From NCBI RefSeq assembly GCF_002091475.1, contig NZ_BCTR01000035.1, forward strand, positions 44,179 to 108,178: a DNA stretch of 64,000 nucleotides. The letters run 5' to 3'. The stretch is from Sphingomonas azotifigens NBRC 15497. Its GTDB lineage: Bacteria; Pseudomonadota; Alphaproteobacteria; Sphingomonadales; Sphingomonadaceae. A program made the translations under genes and the position numbers. The notes beneath the pieces are model-generated. The model was not told the origin of the DNA, made no database searches, and saw only the letters and a program-made list of their open reading frames with translations. This document shows positions 10,253-19,619 of this stretch, piece after piece. The stretch's first letter is position 1; every line of letters starts with the position of its first letter.

Positions 10253-10758
10253 TCCTCGCGTACGGGATAGGGATCGTGCAGGTTCAGCGCCGCCATGGCG
10301 GCCTGTTCCATCGCCTCCATGGCTTCCGCCTCGCCATCCTCGATATGGTCATAGCCTAGCAGATGCAGCATGCCATGGACAATCAGATGCGTGGCATGAT
10401 CGTCCACGGAAATGCCGCGCTCTTCCGCTTCCACCGAACAGACGCCGTGCGCAAGCACGATATCACCCAGCAATACTTCGCCATCATCGCTGTTCTGGGT
10501 GACCGCATCGAGCAGATCGGGCTGGATCATCGGGAAGGACAGCACGTTGGTCGGCTTGTCCTTGTGCCGGTACTGGCGGTTCAGCGTATGGACTTCGTCG
10601 TCGCTGGTGAAGCGCACCGCGACCTCGATCGCGGTCGGCCAGCCCTTCCATTCGGCATAGGGCGTCTGCGTGATCGCCGCCTCGGCGGCGCGCAGCGCGA
10701 GCGCTTCCCACTCGCCTTCCGGCCAGGGCGATTCGAGCAGGGCGGCAACGTCAAGCAT
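10249..10758 (-). CDS. ybeY: Endoribonuclease YbeY, 16S rRNA maturation factor
   Basis: 169 residues. Metal-dependent RNase for 16S 3' end processing and ribosome quality control. The zinc motif is HLIVHGMLHLLGYDH near the C-terminus, and RQYRHKDKPTNVLSFP is the second conserved block. I chose the ATG at 10758 (MLDVAALLES), where the family begins; the longer frame upstream is read through vapC. The ATG shares its first base with the vapC stop codon (TGATG), so YbeY translation is probably coupled to the toxin gene, which is unusual. Confidence 0.93.
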
Positions 10759-11153
10759 CAGGCGAGGTCCGTCTTGGAGAAATCGTCGCCCTTGTAGAGC
10801 AGACGCGCATCGTTCGTTATGGCGCACGCATAGGCGAAGCAGTCGCCCATGTTGAGCTTCGCAGGGTGAAGCCCCTTGCCGTAGCGCGCAAAGCAATTGA
10901 GCGCCATTTGGCCTTCCAGTGCGCCGATCGCAACGATTTGAATCGCTTTCAAGGCGAGCAGGGCATCGACCGATTCAGCCGCGTAACGCCAGTCATATTC
11001 ACGCGCACGCCGCAGGGCCACGATCGCCTCCCACCGCGCCATTGGCGACGTGACCCGTCGCTCGTCGGCATCGAGCCGATGCGCCAAGTCTGCCGCACCT
11101 TCTTCACCCGCAATAATCGCCACCAGGGCAGACGCATCGACGAATAACGTCAC
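10758..11153 (-). CDS. vapC: VapC-type PIN-domain ribonuclease toxin
   Basis: 131 residues. PIN domain with acidic residues in the right order: LFVDASALVAII (Asp6), SPMARWEAIVAL (Glu near 42), MGDCFAYACA (Asp near 103) and a C-terminal NDARLLYKGDDF. VapC toxins cut tRNA or rRNA and are blocked by VapB. The start overlaps the vapB stop by four bases. The stop overlaps the ybeY start. Confidence 0.88.
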   Translation of the reverse strand: MTLFVDASALVAIIAGEEGAADLAHRLDADERRVTSPMARWEAIVALRRAREYDWRYAAESVDALLALKAIQIVAIGALEGQMALNCFARYGKGLHPAKLNMGDCFAYACAITNDARLLYKGDDFSKTDLA

Positions 11154-11407
11154 ACGTCATTCTCACCGCAAAGATCGTCGAAAAACGCCTTGTCCGCCAG
11201 CAAACCGGTGGGCGGCGGTAGCGGATGATCCCGCCAATATTCCACCAGCCATTGCGGGGCTTCGGGATTGCGCCGCGTGCGATCCAGCCCCTCTTCAAAC
11301 TCGCGAAGCCCGCGCTCGATCGCCGCTTCCACCGACATGCCAAGACGCCGGGCAAGACGCGTGATGCGGCCCGTGATCTCGGGATTGTCGATTTGAATGG
11401 CACCCAT
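11150..11407 (-). CDS. vapB: VapB-type antitoxin (ribbon-helix-helix)
   Basis: About 85 residues. The N-terminal block GAIQIDNPEITGRITRLARRLG followed by MSVEAAIERGLREFEE is the PSK/VapB type DNA-binding antitoxin seen with PIN toxins; the C-terminal WLVEYWRDHPLPPPTGLLADKAFFDDL is the toxin-binding tail. Start taken at the ATG 11407; a GTG at 11416 in the same frame is an alternative. It lies 37 bases downstream of phoH on the same strand. Confidence 0.8.
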   Translation of the reverse strand: MGAIQIDNPEITGRITRLARRLGMSVEAAIERGLREFEEGLDRTRRNPEAPQWLVEYWRDHPLPPPTGLLADKAFFDDLCGENDV

Positions 11408-11444
11408 GGTCCGCACGCTCCGCCTTAGCGCCAGTGATTATAGA

Positions 11445-12455
11445 TCAACTGCCGTCGCCCTCATAGGCCGCAACGATCCGGCCGACGATCGGGTGGCGCA
11501 CCACGTCGCCCACCCCGAAGCGCACCATCGAGATGCCCTCGACGCCTTCCAGCCGGTTCACCGCGTCGTTCAGCCCCGAGGCATTCGGCCCGCCGGGCAG
11601 ATCGGTCTGGTTGGGGTCGCCGCAGATCACCATCCGGCTGTTCTGGCCGAAGCGGGTAAGGAACATCTTCATCTGCATCGGCGTGGTGTTCTGCGCCTCG
11701 TCGAGGATGACGAAGGCATCGGCCAGCGTGCGGCCGCGCATGAACGCGATCGGCGCGATCTCGATCTCGCCGCTAGCGATGCGCCGCTCTACCTGCTCGG
11801 CTGGCAGGCAGTCGTAGAGCGCGTCGTAGATCGGGCGGAGATAGGGGTCGACCTTCTCCTTCATGTCGCCCGGCAGGAAGCCCAGCCGCTCGCCCGCCTC
11901 CACGGCCGGGCGCGACAGGATCAGCCGCTGGACGCTGCCGGTGATCAGCTGCGCCACCGCCTGCGCCACCGCCAGATAGGTCTTGCCGGTACCCGCCGGC
12001 CCGAGCGCGAAGATCAGGTCGTTCGAGGCGAGCTCGCGCATGTAATGCGTCTGCGTCACCGAGCGCGGCACGATCGTCTTCTTGCGCGTCCGGATCATGA
12101 TCGCGGGCTTGGGACCGCCGTTGCCCGCCGGTTCGGCGCGGACGATCCCGGTGAACATCGGCTCGCTCGACATCGCAATCACCGCATCGATCAGCCCGCC
12201 ATCGACATCCTCGCCGCGGATCACGCGGCTGTGCAGTTCCTGGAGCACCTCGCGGGCATGCGCCACCGCCTCGGCGGTGCCTTCGATCACCACCCGCTGG
12301 CCGCGCGCGTGGATGTACACGCCCAGCCGCTCCTCGAGCATCAGCAGGTTGGAATCGAACTCTCCGAAGAGCTGCGGCAGGAGCTGGGGCTTGTCGAAGG
12401 TCACCTCTACGCGGGAACGTTCACCCGACTGGGCTGGGACAGGCTTGCGGCTCAT
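11445..12455 (-). CDS. phoH: PhoH-like ATPase
   Basis: 336 residues. PhoH/YbeZ ATPase, often linked to YbeY and RNA metabolism. Motifs: an N-terminal KH-like part, Walker [17 protein letters not shown] near residue 140, the [17 protein letters not shown] block, Walker [13 protein letters not shown] near 243 and GDPNQTDLP. Start at 12455 ([12 protein letters not shown]) with AAAGGA upstream. The longer frame to 12731 is low-complexity and has no family match. Confidence 0.93.
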   Translation of the reverse strand: MSRKPVPAQSGERSRVEVTFDKPQLLPQLFGEFDSNLLMLEERLGVYIHARGQRVVIEGTAEAVAHAREVLQELHSRVIRGEDVDGGLIDAVIAMSSEPMFTGIVRAEPAGNGGPKPAIMIRTRKKTIVPRSVTQTHYMRELASNDLIFALGPAGTGKTYLAVAQAVAQLITGSVQRLILSRPAVEAGERLGFLPGDMKEKVDPYLRPIYDALYDCLPAEQVERRIASGEIEIAPIAFMRGRTLADAFVILDEAQNTTPMQMKMFLTRFGQNSRMVICGDPNQTDLPGGPNASGLNDAVNRLEGVEGISMVRFGVGDVVRHPIVGRIVAAYEGDGS

Positions 12456-12775
12456 GCGGTCCTTTCGGTGTTGGCGCGGGGCGCGGGGATCACGCGGCCC
12501 CGGAGGGGCAAACCTTGGCATGGTGCGGAGGTTCCTTGGCGCATGTCGTCGAACAAGATGGCAGACGCGGGCGCGGCTGCACAGGGGGTGCGTGCGTTCC
12601 GTCCGCAATGCCGCGCGCGTGTGACGCGGCTGCGACACTCTGCCTCCCGCGCCTCCGGCCGGGTCGAGGGTCGTCGCGTGCCGAAACGGGATCGCCGCGC
12701 GCCCTGGCCGGCTTGGAACCGCGGCCCGCACCGGCTAACCGTACCGTCATACATCAGTAACAATCAAGGTTCGCG
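12456..12775. other. 320-base gap upstream of phoH with no convincing gene
   Basis: GC-rich, with open frames on both strands that read as arginine- and proline-rich filler. I see no conserved product. It must contain the promoter of phoH (reverse strand) near its left end; no clear consensus was found. Confidence 0.4.
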
Positions 12776-12880
12776 ATGAAGTATCTGCTTCGGGGCGCGC
12801 TCGCATGCACGCTCCTGTTCTACGCCGGCTCGGCCCTTGCCGCGATCGCAGGCGTGCCGATCAATTTGGGACAGGGCTGA
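12776..12880 (+). CDS. Possible 34-residue exported peptide (signal-peptide-like small ORF)
   Basis: ATG at 12776 to TGA at 12880. The product starts MKYLLRGALACTLLFYAG, then SALAAIAGVPINLGQG. This is a good signal peptide (two charged residues, a hydrophobic core, and ALA before a cleavage point), but almost nothing follows the cleavage site. It may be the broken N-terminus of an older exported protein, a leader peptide, or chance. The Shine-Dalgarno (CAAGG) is weak. Confidence 0.3.
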   Translation: MKYLLRGALACTLLFYAGSALAAIAGVPINLGQG

Positions 12881-12986
12881 GACGCAGTCCCATGGGAGTG
12901 AGACGGATTCCCGCAACGCCGCCGTCGAGCGCTCCCGACACAGCTTGTACAAGCGTGTCGACATTTTCTTGCAAAGGAACCGCAGA

Positions 12987-13592
12987 ATGAAGTTCGCCGT
13001 CGCGGCGTTTGCCGCCGCCCTGCTCGCCTCGACCGGCATCGCCCAGGCAGCACCGATCCTCGACACGGGTGCCGGCGGCACCAATGTCAGCCGCGCGGCG
13101 GCCGTGACCGAGACGCACAGCGTCGCCGGCTATTTCGATCTCACCAAGGCGGTGACGGTCGACGGCATCTTCGGCTGGATCGGCGGCGACGAAGGCGCAC
13201 GCCTCACCGCCAGCATCTATAGCGAGATCGATTTCGTGCCGGCGAAGCTGCTGTTCTCGGCCAATTTCGTCAACACCGGCATGATCGGCTGGCAGGGCGC
13301 CGATTCGCTGAAATGGGCGCTCGGCCCGGGCTCCTACTTCGTCGTCTTCTCGGCAACCGGCGATTCCACCAGCTACATGCCGGGTGGCGTAAGCCAGCCG
13401 CTGGTCGCGTACCTCCATGGCGGCGAAGGCGATTGGCGCCGCCTGCGCGAGCAGAATGCCGGCATCCGCCTGACCGGCACCACCGGCGGCGCCGTGCCCG
13501 AACCGGCCGCCTGGGCGATGCTGATCGGCGGCTTCGGCTTTGCCGGCGCAGCGATGCGCGGCCGCCGCAAGCGTCCGGCGGCGCTTGCGTGA
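12987..13592 (+). CDS. PEPxxWA-CTERM sorting domain protein (exported)
   Basis: 201 residues. N-terminal signal (MKFAVAAFAAALLASTGIAQ) and C-terminal tripartite sorting tag: VPEPAAWAMLIGG, a hydrophobic helix GFGFAGAAMRG and a basic tail RRKRPAALA. This tag is recognised by the exosortase of PEP-CTERM systems, so the protein is probably processed and placed at the cell surface. The middle resembles no family I know. The start has an AAAGGAA Shine-Dalgarno. No exosortase gene is in the window. Confidence 0.85.
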   Translation: MKFAVAAFAAALLASTGIAQAAPILDTGAGGTNVSRAAAVTETHSVAGYFDLTKAVTVDGIFGWIGGDEGARLTASIYSEIDFVPAKLLFSANFVNTGMIGWQGADSLKWALGPGSYFVVFSATGDSTSYMPGGVSQPLVAYLHGGEGDWRRLREQNAGIRLTGTTGGAVPEPAAWAMLIGGFGFAGAAMRGRRKRPAALA

Positions 13593-13618
13593 TCCCCGTG
13601 TAGCCGAGATTTCCTCGG

Positions 13619-14968
13619 CTACAGGTTCACCAAAAGGTTGAACGCGACATATTTCGTCCAACACCCCGGCGGGGCGTTGGGCGCCTCGCGCAGGAAGCGG
13701 CCCTTGGCGAACAACACCGCATCGCCCTCCAGCCGCACCGCCTTGCTCACCCGGTAGCGCACCCGGCCATCGAGCTGGTGCCCGGCAAAGGTGCCGGACC
13801 GCCCGCGCGGATCGCGAACCCCGCTGCTCGAAAAGCTGTCGGTACGATCCGCCAGCCACATGGGCCGATAGCTCAGCATCAGCTCGGTCCGCCCACGCGC
13901 CGCATCGGCCTGCACCGACGGCGCGACGACGTTGCTGCGCGCGATCGCATTGTAGAGCCCGGCCGGCGCCAGATCGGCGCGGCGCATCCCGAACAGCGTA
14001 TCGAACCGGCCATAGCGGCCGCCCGGCGCATCACCGCTGGCATAGTCGAATGCCGCCATCAGCCGCGGCTTCCACGCTCCCGTCCAGCTATAGCCCAGGC
14101 GCCCATGGACGAACCAGGCGCGCACCTGCTGGCGCGGTGCACCCCCCGCGAGGCTGGTGGAGAGCGAACCGGTCTGGCCGATCGCCTCCACCTCGTAATC
14201 GATCCTGGTCGCCGCAGGGTCGCGCACGATGCGGATGCCGGCGGTATCGAGCGAACGGTCGCGCGTCGGCCAGCCGGGCGTGTCGTGCTCGCCGAGATGA
14301 AAGTAGCTGGTCTCGATCAGCGCGGACCCGATCGCATGGGCGCGGCTGACAAGGCCGCCCCACAGCACCAGCGCCGATCCCTCGCGATCGATCGCGGGCT
14401 GGTTGGACAGGAGCGCATCGATATCGTCCGGACGCCGGCGCTCCGGCATGGTGTAGATCGCCGTCGCCGCCCAGGCCCCTTGGCTCCAGTCGACGCGCAA
14501 GCCGGTATAGCCGTTGGTGGTGTTGCGATAATCGTCGGCCGCGACCAGCCGCCGCGACCCCAGGTTGAGCAGGAAACGACCGGTCTGGACGCGCAGCTTC
14601 GATCCGCGTCCCAGCGCATCGCCCAGGTCGAGCTGCAGATAGGCCTGCACCGGCTCCAGCGTATTGACCTCGCCCGTCGTCACCGGCGAACGGCGATTCC
14701 CGCCATAGACGCGGCTGTCCCACAGCTCGCCCACCACGCCCACCGGCCCGTGCTGGTAGCGGGCGAGCAGCGTCGTGCGGAAATTCAGCAGTTCGTCGCT
14801 GCTGTTGAACCCAGCGCGCGCCTGCCCGTCGATCGCCTCAAAGCGAACGCGTTCGCTGGCGGCGAGGCGCAGGCCTTCGGCCGACGGCGGCATCACGCCC
14901 TGCGCATGGGCGGCCGCAGCCAATCCCATCGCCAGCGCCACGGCAATGCCCTGCCCGCACCGCTTCAC
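13619..14968 (-). CDS. Alginate export (AlgE-like) family outer-membrane porin
   Basis: 449 residues with a signal peptide ending AAAAHAQG. The rest is a beta-barrel of the alginate-export family type: GRFLLNLGSRRLVAADDYRNTTNGYTGLRVDW near residue 120, GRLGYSWTGAWKPRLMAAFDYASGDAP near 290, FDTLFGMRR, and a C-terminal barrel strand ending YVAFNLLVNL. In sphingomonads this family commonly lets small organic solutes across the outer membrane; the substrate here is unknown. It lies between miaB and phoH, genes that are usually next to each other. Confidence 0.78.
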   Translation of the reverse strand: MKRCGQGIAVALAMGLAAAAHAQGVMPPSAEGLRLAASERVRFEAIDGQARAGFNSSDELLNFRTTLLARYQHGPVGVVGELWDSRVYGGNRRSPVTTGEVNTLEPVQAYLQLDLGDALGRGSKLRVQTGRFLLNLGSRRLVAADDYRNTTNGYTGLRVDWSQGAWAATAIYTMPERRRPDDIDALLSNQPAIDREGSALVLWGGLVSRAHAIGSALIETSYFHLGEHDTPGWPTRDRSLDTAGIRIVRDPAATRIDYEVEAIGQTGSLSTSLAGGAPRQQVRAWFVHGRLGYSWTGAWKPRLMAAFDYASGDAPGGRYGRFDTLFGMRRADLAPAGLYNAIARSNVVAPSVQADAARGRTELMLSYRPMWLADRTDSFSSSGVRDPRGRSGTFAGHQLDGRVRYRVSKAVRLEGDAVLFAKGRFLREAPNAPPGCWTKYVAFNLLVNL

Positions 14969-15030
14969 TCCGCCCCCCGCTTTCAGCCGCTTGGCGGCCG
15001 AACGCTTTTAGGCGAGCGGGTGGGCGCCGG

Positions 15031-16341
15031 TCACGCGGAAACGGGCGCCAGTTCGCGACCGGCCAACGAGTTGGGACCCGCGCTGACCAGTTCCACCTCG
15101 ATCAGGTCGCCGATCTTCGCGGTCGTCTCGAGATGCACCGACTGCAGCCAGGGCGACTTGCCGATCATCTGGCCGGGGCGGCGGCCCACCCGCTCGATCA
15201 GTACCGAACAGCGCTTGCCGACGCTCGCGGCGTTGAACGCCTGCGAATCGCGCGCCAGCGCTGCCTGCAGCCGCTGCAGCCGCGCGTCGGCCACTTCCGC
15301 CGGCAGATACTGGTCGACCCAGTCGGCCGCCGGGGTGCCCGGACGCGGCGAATATTTGAAGCTGAAGCACTGGGCATAGCCGACCGCGTCGACCAGCTGC
15401 AGCGTCTCCTCGAACTCGGCCTCGGTTTCGCCGGGAAAGGCGACGATGAAATCGCCCGACAGCGCGATGTCCGGCCGCGCGGCGCGCACGCGCTCGAGGA
15501 TGCGGAGGTAGGAATCGCGGGTGTGGCTGCGGTTCATGGCTTTCAGGATGCGGTCGCTTCCGGCCTGCACCGGCAGATGCAGGAACGGCATCAGCTTGGC
15601 CACATGGGCGTGCGCCTCGATCAGCCCCTCGGCCATGTCGTTGGGGTGGCTGGTGGTGTAGCGGATCCGCGCCAGCCCCTCGATACGGTCTAGCGCGACG
15701 ATCAGGTCGTGCAGCCCGCGGCCATCGTCATCGCCCCAGGCATTGACGTTCTGGCCGAGCAGCGTGATCTCGCGCGCACCGGCATCGACCAGCGCCTTGG
15801 CCTCGTCGACGACCGCAGCATAGGGGCGGCTGACTTCGGCGCCGCGAGTATAGGGCACCACGCAATAGGTGCAGAACTTGTCGCAGCCTTCCTGCACGGT
15901 GAGGAACGCGCTCGGCCCCACCTTGCGGCGCGCCGGCAGCTTGCCGAACTTGCTGGCGATCGGCATGTCGGTGTCGAGGCCGAGCTGGCCTTCGGCTGCC
16001 TTGGCGACGAGGTCCGGCAAATTGTGATAGGCCTGCGGGCCGACCACCACGTCCACCTTGGCGCGGCGCGCGATTTCCTCGCCCTCGGCCTGAGCGACGC
16101 AGCCGGCCACCGCGATCATCGGCTTGCCGGCCTCGCGCAGCTTCAAGCGCCCGATCTCCGAATAGACCTTCTCGGTCGCCTTTTCGCGAATGTGGCAGGT
16201 GTTGAGGACGACGAGATCGGCCTGGTCCGCCTCGGCGGCGACGAGGCCCTGCGCGGCCATCAGCTCGCTCATGCGCTCGCCGTCATAGACGTTCATCTGG
16301 CAGCCGTACGACTTGACGTGATAGGTCTTGGGGGTGGTCAT
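15031..16341 (-). CDS. miaB: tRNA-2-methylthio-N6-dimethylallyladenosine synthase
   Basis: 436 residues. Radical-SAM methylthiotransferase that makes ms2i6A at tRNA position 37. Three domains are visible: the N-terminal UPF0004 domain starting [19 protein letters not shown] with its cluster Cys, the radical-SAM CxxxCxxC in [16 protein letters not shown] near residue 155, and a C-terminal TRAM RNA-binding domain. Reverse strand, upstream of the porin and phoH. Confidence 0.95.
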   Translation of the reverse strand: MTTPKTYHVKSYGCQMNVYDGERMSELMAAQGLVAAEADQADLVVLNTCHIREKATEKVYSEIGRLKLREAGKPMIAVAGCVAQAEGEEIARRAKVDVVVGPQAYHNLPDLVAKAAEGQLGLDTDMPIASKFGKLPARRKVGPSAFLTVQEGCDKFCTYCVVPYTRGAEVSRPYAAVVDEAKALVDAGAREITLLGQNVNAWGDDDGRGLHDLIVALDRIEGLARIRYTTSHPNDMAEGLIEAHAHVAKLMPFLHLPVQAGSDRILKAMNRSHTRDSYLRILERVRAARPDIALSGDFIVAFPGETEAEFEETLQLVDAVGYAQCFSFKYSPRPGTPAADWVDQYLPAEVADARLQRLQAALARDSQAFNAASVGKRCSVLIERVGRRPGQMIGKSPWLQSVHLETTAKIGDLIEVELVSAGPNSLAGRELAPVSA

Positions 16342-16407
16342 GATCGGCGCGCCTATACGCGGAAATGACGGCAGAAAACAGGCCTGTGGGACTCCCTAGA
16401 AGTCCGC

Positions 16408-16514
16408 GCTCCCCTCCCGCTTGCGGGAGGGGTCGGGGGAGGGAACGACGTGGTAGAAGCGCCGCAGCGTTCCAGCCCCTCCCCTAGCCCCTCCCGCAAG
16501 CGGAAGGGGAACGC
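16408..16514. repeat. Palindromic intergenic element, 'CCCCTCCCGC' family, copy 1
   Basis: Left hairpin CCCCTCCCGC-TT-GCGGGAGGGG (16411-16432) then TCGGGGGAGGG; the right arm mirrors it (CCCTCCCCTAGCCCCTCCCGC at 16477 onward). A second copy with the same order of parts is at 57688-57811. It sits between miaB and plsC and overlaps neither. Confidence 0.75.
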
Positions 16515-16525
16515 AGGTGGCGCGT

Positions 16526-17407
16526 TCAGCCCTGTCCTTCCGCCGGCGTCTTGTACCCAATGGGATCATCCGCAAACCGGAACGGCCGCAGCGGCTGCCC
16601 GAGCGTGCGGACCAGCGCCGCCTCGATCCGCCGCCGGCTCTCCGCCGCGATCGCCTTGCGGCCGGGGAAGTCGCGCGGGTCGAAGGGCTCCAGGAAATGC
16701 ACCCGCAGCCGGAAGCGCTTGCTCCGCGCCAGCACCCGCTTGGCGTTGTTCAGTCCCCGCTCCTGCCCGATCCAGGCGACGTCCTCGCCCGCAGCGCCAT
16801 AATCGAGCATCACCGGCTGCACCATCACGCCCGGCGGCGGCGGTTCGAGCACGCGCAGCATCGGCGTCTTGAACGGCAGCAGCGACTTGCCGTCGGTGGT
16901 CGTGCCTTCAGGGAAGATCGTCACCGCCCAGGTTTCGGCCAGCGCCTCGCGCAGTTGGTTGATCTGTTCGGCGACGCCCATCCGGTTCTCGCGCTTGACA
17001 TAGACGGTGCGGTTCAGCCCGGCGAGCCAGCCGACCAGCGGCGACGCGCCGATCTCCGCCTTGGCGACGAACGCCGTGCCGCTCGCCCCGCCCAGCGCGA
17101 GGATGTCGATCCAGCTGATGTGGTTGGCGACGTAGAACACGTCGCGCTTCAAGGGCGTGCCGACACGCTTCACCTTGGCGCCCGCGATCCGCGCCGCGCT
17201 CGCCAGGAACAGCCGCGGCCAGGGCGAGGGCAGCCGCACCAGGCGGAACAGGTAATGGAGCGGCAGGTGGACGAGCAGCGCCAGCAACAGCCGCGCGATG
17301 CGGAACCACACCCGCACCAGTTCGGTGCCGGTCAGCCGCGTCGGCAGCCCCTGGGTCGCATCCTCGCGGCGGCGCCGGGCGCGCTCAGTTCTTGCGGTCG
17401 AGCGCAA
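16526..17407 (-). CDS. plsC: 1-acyl-sn-glycerol-3-phosphate acyltransferase (PlsC-like)
   Basis: Up to 293 residues. Acylates lysophosphatidic acid at the inner membrane. Motifs: NHISWIDI near residue 94 (the HX4D catalytic motif is present as H-ISWI-D), FVAKAEIGASPLVGWLAG, FPEGTTTDGKSLLPFK near 165 and VMLDYG. The N-terminus contains a hydrophobic stretch (IARLLLALLVHLPLHYLF). The first possible start is a TTG at 17407 that overlaps fur by 23 bases; a GTG near residue 30 is an alternative. It probably follows fur in one transcript. Confidence 0.85.
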   Translation of the reverse strand: MRSTARTERARRRREDATQGLPTRLTGTELVRVWFRIARLLLALLVHLPLHYLFRLVRLPSPWPRLFLASAARIAGAKVKRVGTPLKRDVFYVANHISWIDILALGGASGTAFVAKAEIGASPLVGWLAGLNRTVYVKRENRMGVAEQINQLREALAETWAVTIFPEGTTTDGKSLLPFKTPMLRVLEPPPPGVMVQPVMLDYGAAGEDVAWIGQERGLNNAKRVLARSKRFRLRVHFLEPFDPRDFPGRKAIAAESRRRIEAALVRTLGQPLRPFRFADDPIGYKTPAEGQG

Positions 17408-17807
17408 CCCCGTACAGTTCCATGCGATGGTCGACGAGGCGGAAGCCCAGCCGCTCGGCGATCTGCTTCTGCAGCAGTTCGAGCTCGGGATCGACGAACT
17501 CGATCACCTTGCCGCTCTCGACGTCGATCAGGTGATCGTGATGCGCCTCGGGCGCGGGCTCGTAGCGGGCGCGGCCGTCGCCGAAATCGTGGCGGTCGAG
17601 AATGCCCGCCTCCTCGAACAGGCGGACCGTGCGATATACCGTGGCGATCGAGATGCCCGGATCGATCGCGGCGGCGCGCTCATACACTTTTTCCACGTCG
17701 GGATGGTCGTCCGCGTCGGAGAGAACGCGCGCGATCACCTTGCGCTGTTCGGTGATGCGCAGCCCCTTTTCGTGACAGAGCGCTTCGAGATCAATCTTGC
17801 GAGCCAT
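17385..17807 (-). CDS. fur: Fur-family ferric uptake regulator
   Basis: 140 residues. Winged-helix repressor: RITEQRKVIARVL and ISIATVYRTVRLFEEAGIL form the DNA-binding domain; the metal-binding dimer domain has HHDHLIDVESGKVIEFVD near residue 88. The C-terminal Cys pair of the classic E. coli Fur is absent, as is normal in alphaproteobacteria. It may act as an iron or a manganese (Mur) sensor; the sequence does not settle this. Confidence 0.9.
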   Translation of the reverse strand: MARKIDLEALCHEKGLRITEQRKVIARVLSDADDHPDVEKVYERAAAIDPGISIATVYRTVRLFEEAGILDRHDFGDGRARYEPAPEAHHDHLIDVESGKVIEFVDPELELLQKQIAERLGFRLVDHRMELYGVALDRKN

Positions 17808-17883
17808 GGCCCCGCTGTAGCGCCATTGGCGTCATCGGAAAAGGGCAAGCCGGTCGGTCACGCTAATCGCGTATTTCCCACGA

Positions 17884-17922
17884 AAACGCCGGCCGCGGAC
17901 GGGGGTCCGGGCCGGCGCCTTC
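17884..17922 (-). terminator. Terminator after the mucR gene
   Basis: GCCGGCC (17888-17894) pairs with GGCCGGC (17910-17916), with further GGAC/GTCC pairing inside. Read on the reverse strand the stem is followed by GTTTTCG. It lies 25 bases after the mucR stop. Confidence 0.65.
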
Positions 17923-17946
17923 GTGTCGGTCCTTGCGGACGGGCGA

Positions 17947-18363
17947 TCAGCGCGTCTTGCGGCGCTTGGTGCCCAGGCCGATCTTCTTCGCCAGGCTGCG
18001 GCGCTGCTCGGCATAGTTCGGGGCGACCATCGGATAGTCGGCCGGCAGGTTCCACTTGGCGCGGTACTGCTCCGGGGTCATCTGATAGTGCGTCATCAGG
18101 TGACGCTTCAGCATCTTCAGCTTCTTACCGTCCTCGAGGCAGACGATATAGTCGGGCTTCACCGAAGCGCGCACCGAAACCGCCGGCTCCTGCTTCACTT
18201 CCGGCTCCGGCTGCGCGGTGCCGAGGCCGCTGAGCGCGGTATGCACGTTCGAGATCAGCTGCGGCAGGTCCGACACCGCGACGCTGTTGTTGCTGACATG
18301 CGCAGCGACAATATCGGCGGTCAGCGCGATGAGGGTTTCCTGAATTTCAGATGAAGCTTCCAT
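17947..18363 (-). CDS. mucR: MucR/Ros-family zinc-finger transcriptional regulator
   Basis: 138 residues. The core is the Ros/MucR fold: [62 protein letters not shown], with Cys and two His for zinc (the second Cys is Asp/Glu as in several members). These proteins bind AT-rich DNA and act globally on envelope and cell-cycle genes, often repressing themselves. Located between rimI and fur on the same strand. Confidence 0.93.
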   Translation of the reverse strand: MEASSEIQETLIALTADIVAAHVSNNSVAVSDLPQLISNVHTALSGLGTAQPEPEVKQEPAVSVRASVKPDYIVCLEDGKKLKMLKRHLMTHYQMTPEQYRAKWNLPADYPMVAPNYAEQRRSLAKKIGLGTKRRKTR

Positions 18364-18433
18364 GATATTCCTTTCGACCCGTTCATGGCGACTATTCTTT
18401 CTGTCGCCTGAAACGCCCTATCGTTCGAAGCAC

Positions 18434-18465
18434 AACGATTGGCAAGAGATCAAGTCTCAATCGTT
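18434..18465. promoter_or_regulatory. AT-rich inverted repeat upstream of mucR
   Basis: AACGATTG (18434-18441) and CAATCGTT (18458-18465) form an 8-bp inverted repeat spaced 16 bases apart, between rimI and mucR in a locally AT-rich stretch. It could be a MucR self-control site, or the hairpin that ends rimI transcription. By eye only. Confidence 0.3.
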
Positions 18466-18949
18466 ATAAATTTTGTGAAAGCGCACGTGCCAAAGTGAGA
18501 GCATCGAAGCTTTGTCCGTTAATACCGCGATAATAGCCGCGACGTTCACCAACCTTCTCAAAGCCTGCGCCGTGATAAAGCCGGATCGCTCCATTGCCCG
18601 AACGGACCTCGAGATGGAGCTTGGTGGCGCCGCGATTGCCCGACTCAGCGATCACCGCGCGCAGCAACGCACCGCCGACCCCCCGGCCCCGCGCAGCGGG
18701 ACTGGTCGCCAGCAGCAGCAATTCGGCTTCGTCGAGCATCGCGCGCGCCATCGCGAAGCCGCAGTCGTGCCCGCCGATGCTCGCGACGAGCAGCCACACG
18801 CCCGAAAGCGCCATCATCCCCATGCATTGCGGCTGGGTCCAGGCCTCGCCAAAGGCGGGATCGAATGCCGCCTGCATGATGCGGCTCACCGACGGCAGAT
18901 CCTGCACCCCGCCCTCGCGCAACTCGATCGGCTGGGGCGCGGCGCTCAT
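18464..18949 (-). CDS. rimI: Ribosomal protein S18-alanine N-acetyltransferase
   Basis: 161 residues, GNAT fold of the RimI type: LLLLATSPAARGRGVGGALLRAVIAESG holds the acetyl-CoA loop and LHLEVRSGNGAIRLYHGAGFEKVGERRGYY is the RimI C-terminal pattern. The start overlaps the tsaB stop by four bases, and tsaB-rimI is a common bacterial pair, which supports the specific name. Confidence 0.9.
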   Translation of the reverse strand: MSAAPQPIELREGGVQDLPSVSRIMQAAFDPAFGEAWTQPQCMGMMALSGVWLLVASIGGHDCGFAMARAMLDEAELLLLATSPAARGRGVGGALLRAVIAESGNRGATKLHLEVRSGNGAIRLYHGAGFEKVGERRGYYRGINGQSFDALTLARALSQNL

Positions 18950-19587
18950 GCGAGCCCCCGCTCCGCCAGCGTCTTGGCATCGGGGCCGCGGCCGTAGAGC
19001 GGGCGCGGTGCGAGCGTGGTGAAAGCGGGCGGCAACAGCACCGCATCGGCGGCGCGGGGCAGCGCCTCGCGCAGGTCCAGCCCCTCGGCCAGGGCAGCGA
19101 GATGCCGCACGCCGCTGCCGATGGCGGGCCGTCCATCGAGCGCGGCGAGCGCCGCATCCGGGCGCAGCGACGCGAGCGGCGCGGTCTCGATCAACGGGGC
19201 GGCGAAATGCTGCACGAAGACCTCGCCATGCCCGCCCTCCAGTACCACCGACAGGCGGTCGAGCGCCAAGTCGCCGGCGAACGCAGTGGCGGCGAGCAGC
19301 GCCAGCGAGGAATAGCCGTGCACCGGCACGCCCCAGCCGATCGCCAGCCCGCGCGCGGCGGCGAGGCCGACGCGGACGCCGGTGAAGCTGCCGGGACCGA
19401 CATCGACCAGGATCGCGTCGGCGCGGCCGCCGCCGGGCAGTTCGCCGATCATCGGGATCAGCCGCTCGGCATGGCCGCGGCCGACCAGTTCGTGCCGCTC
19501 GGCAAGAACGGCGCCGTCCGCCAGCAACGCCACCGAACAGGCGGCGGTGGCGGTTTCGATCACAAGGTGTCGCGGGGCTTCAGCCAT
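18946..19587 (-). CDS. tsaB: tRNA threonylcarbamoyladenosine biosynthesis protein TsaB
   Basis: 213 residues. Partner of TsaD in making t6A at tRNA position 37. N-terminal VIETATAACSVALL and the hallmark DVGPGSFTGVRVGLAAARGLAIG near residue 60. The N-terminal ASKHA fold is complete while the C-terminal half is short, as is normal for TsaB. Confidence 0.93.
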   Translation of the reverse strand: MAEAPRHLVIETATAACSVALLADGAVLAERHELVGRGHAERLIPMIGELPGGGRADAILVDVGPGSFTGVRVGLAAARGLAIGWGVPVHGYSSLALLAATAFAGDLALDRLSVVLEGGHGEVFVQHFAAPLIETAPLASLRPDAALAALDGRPAIGSGVRHLAALAEGLDLREALPRAADAVLLPPAFTTLAPRPLYGRGPDAKTLAERGLA

Positions 19588-19619
19588 CGCCCCGCGCTAG
19601 CCAAAGAAACGGGGGCAGG

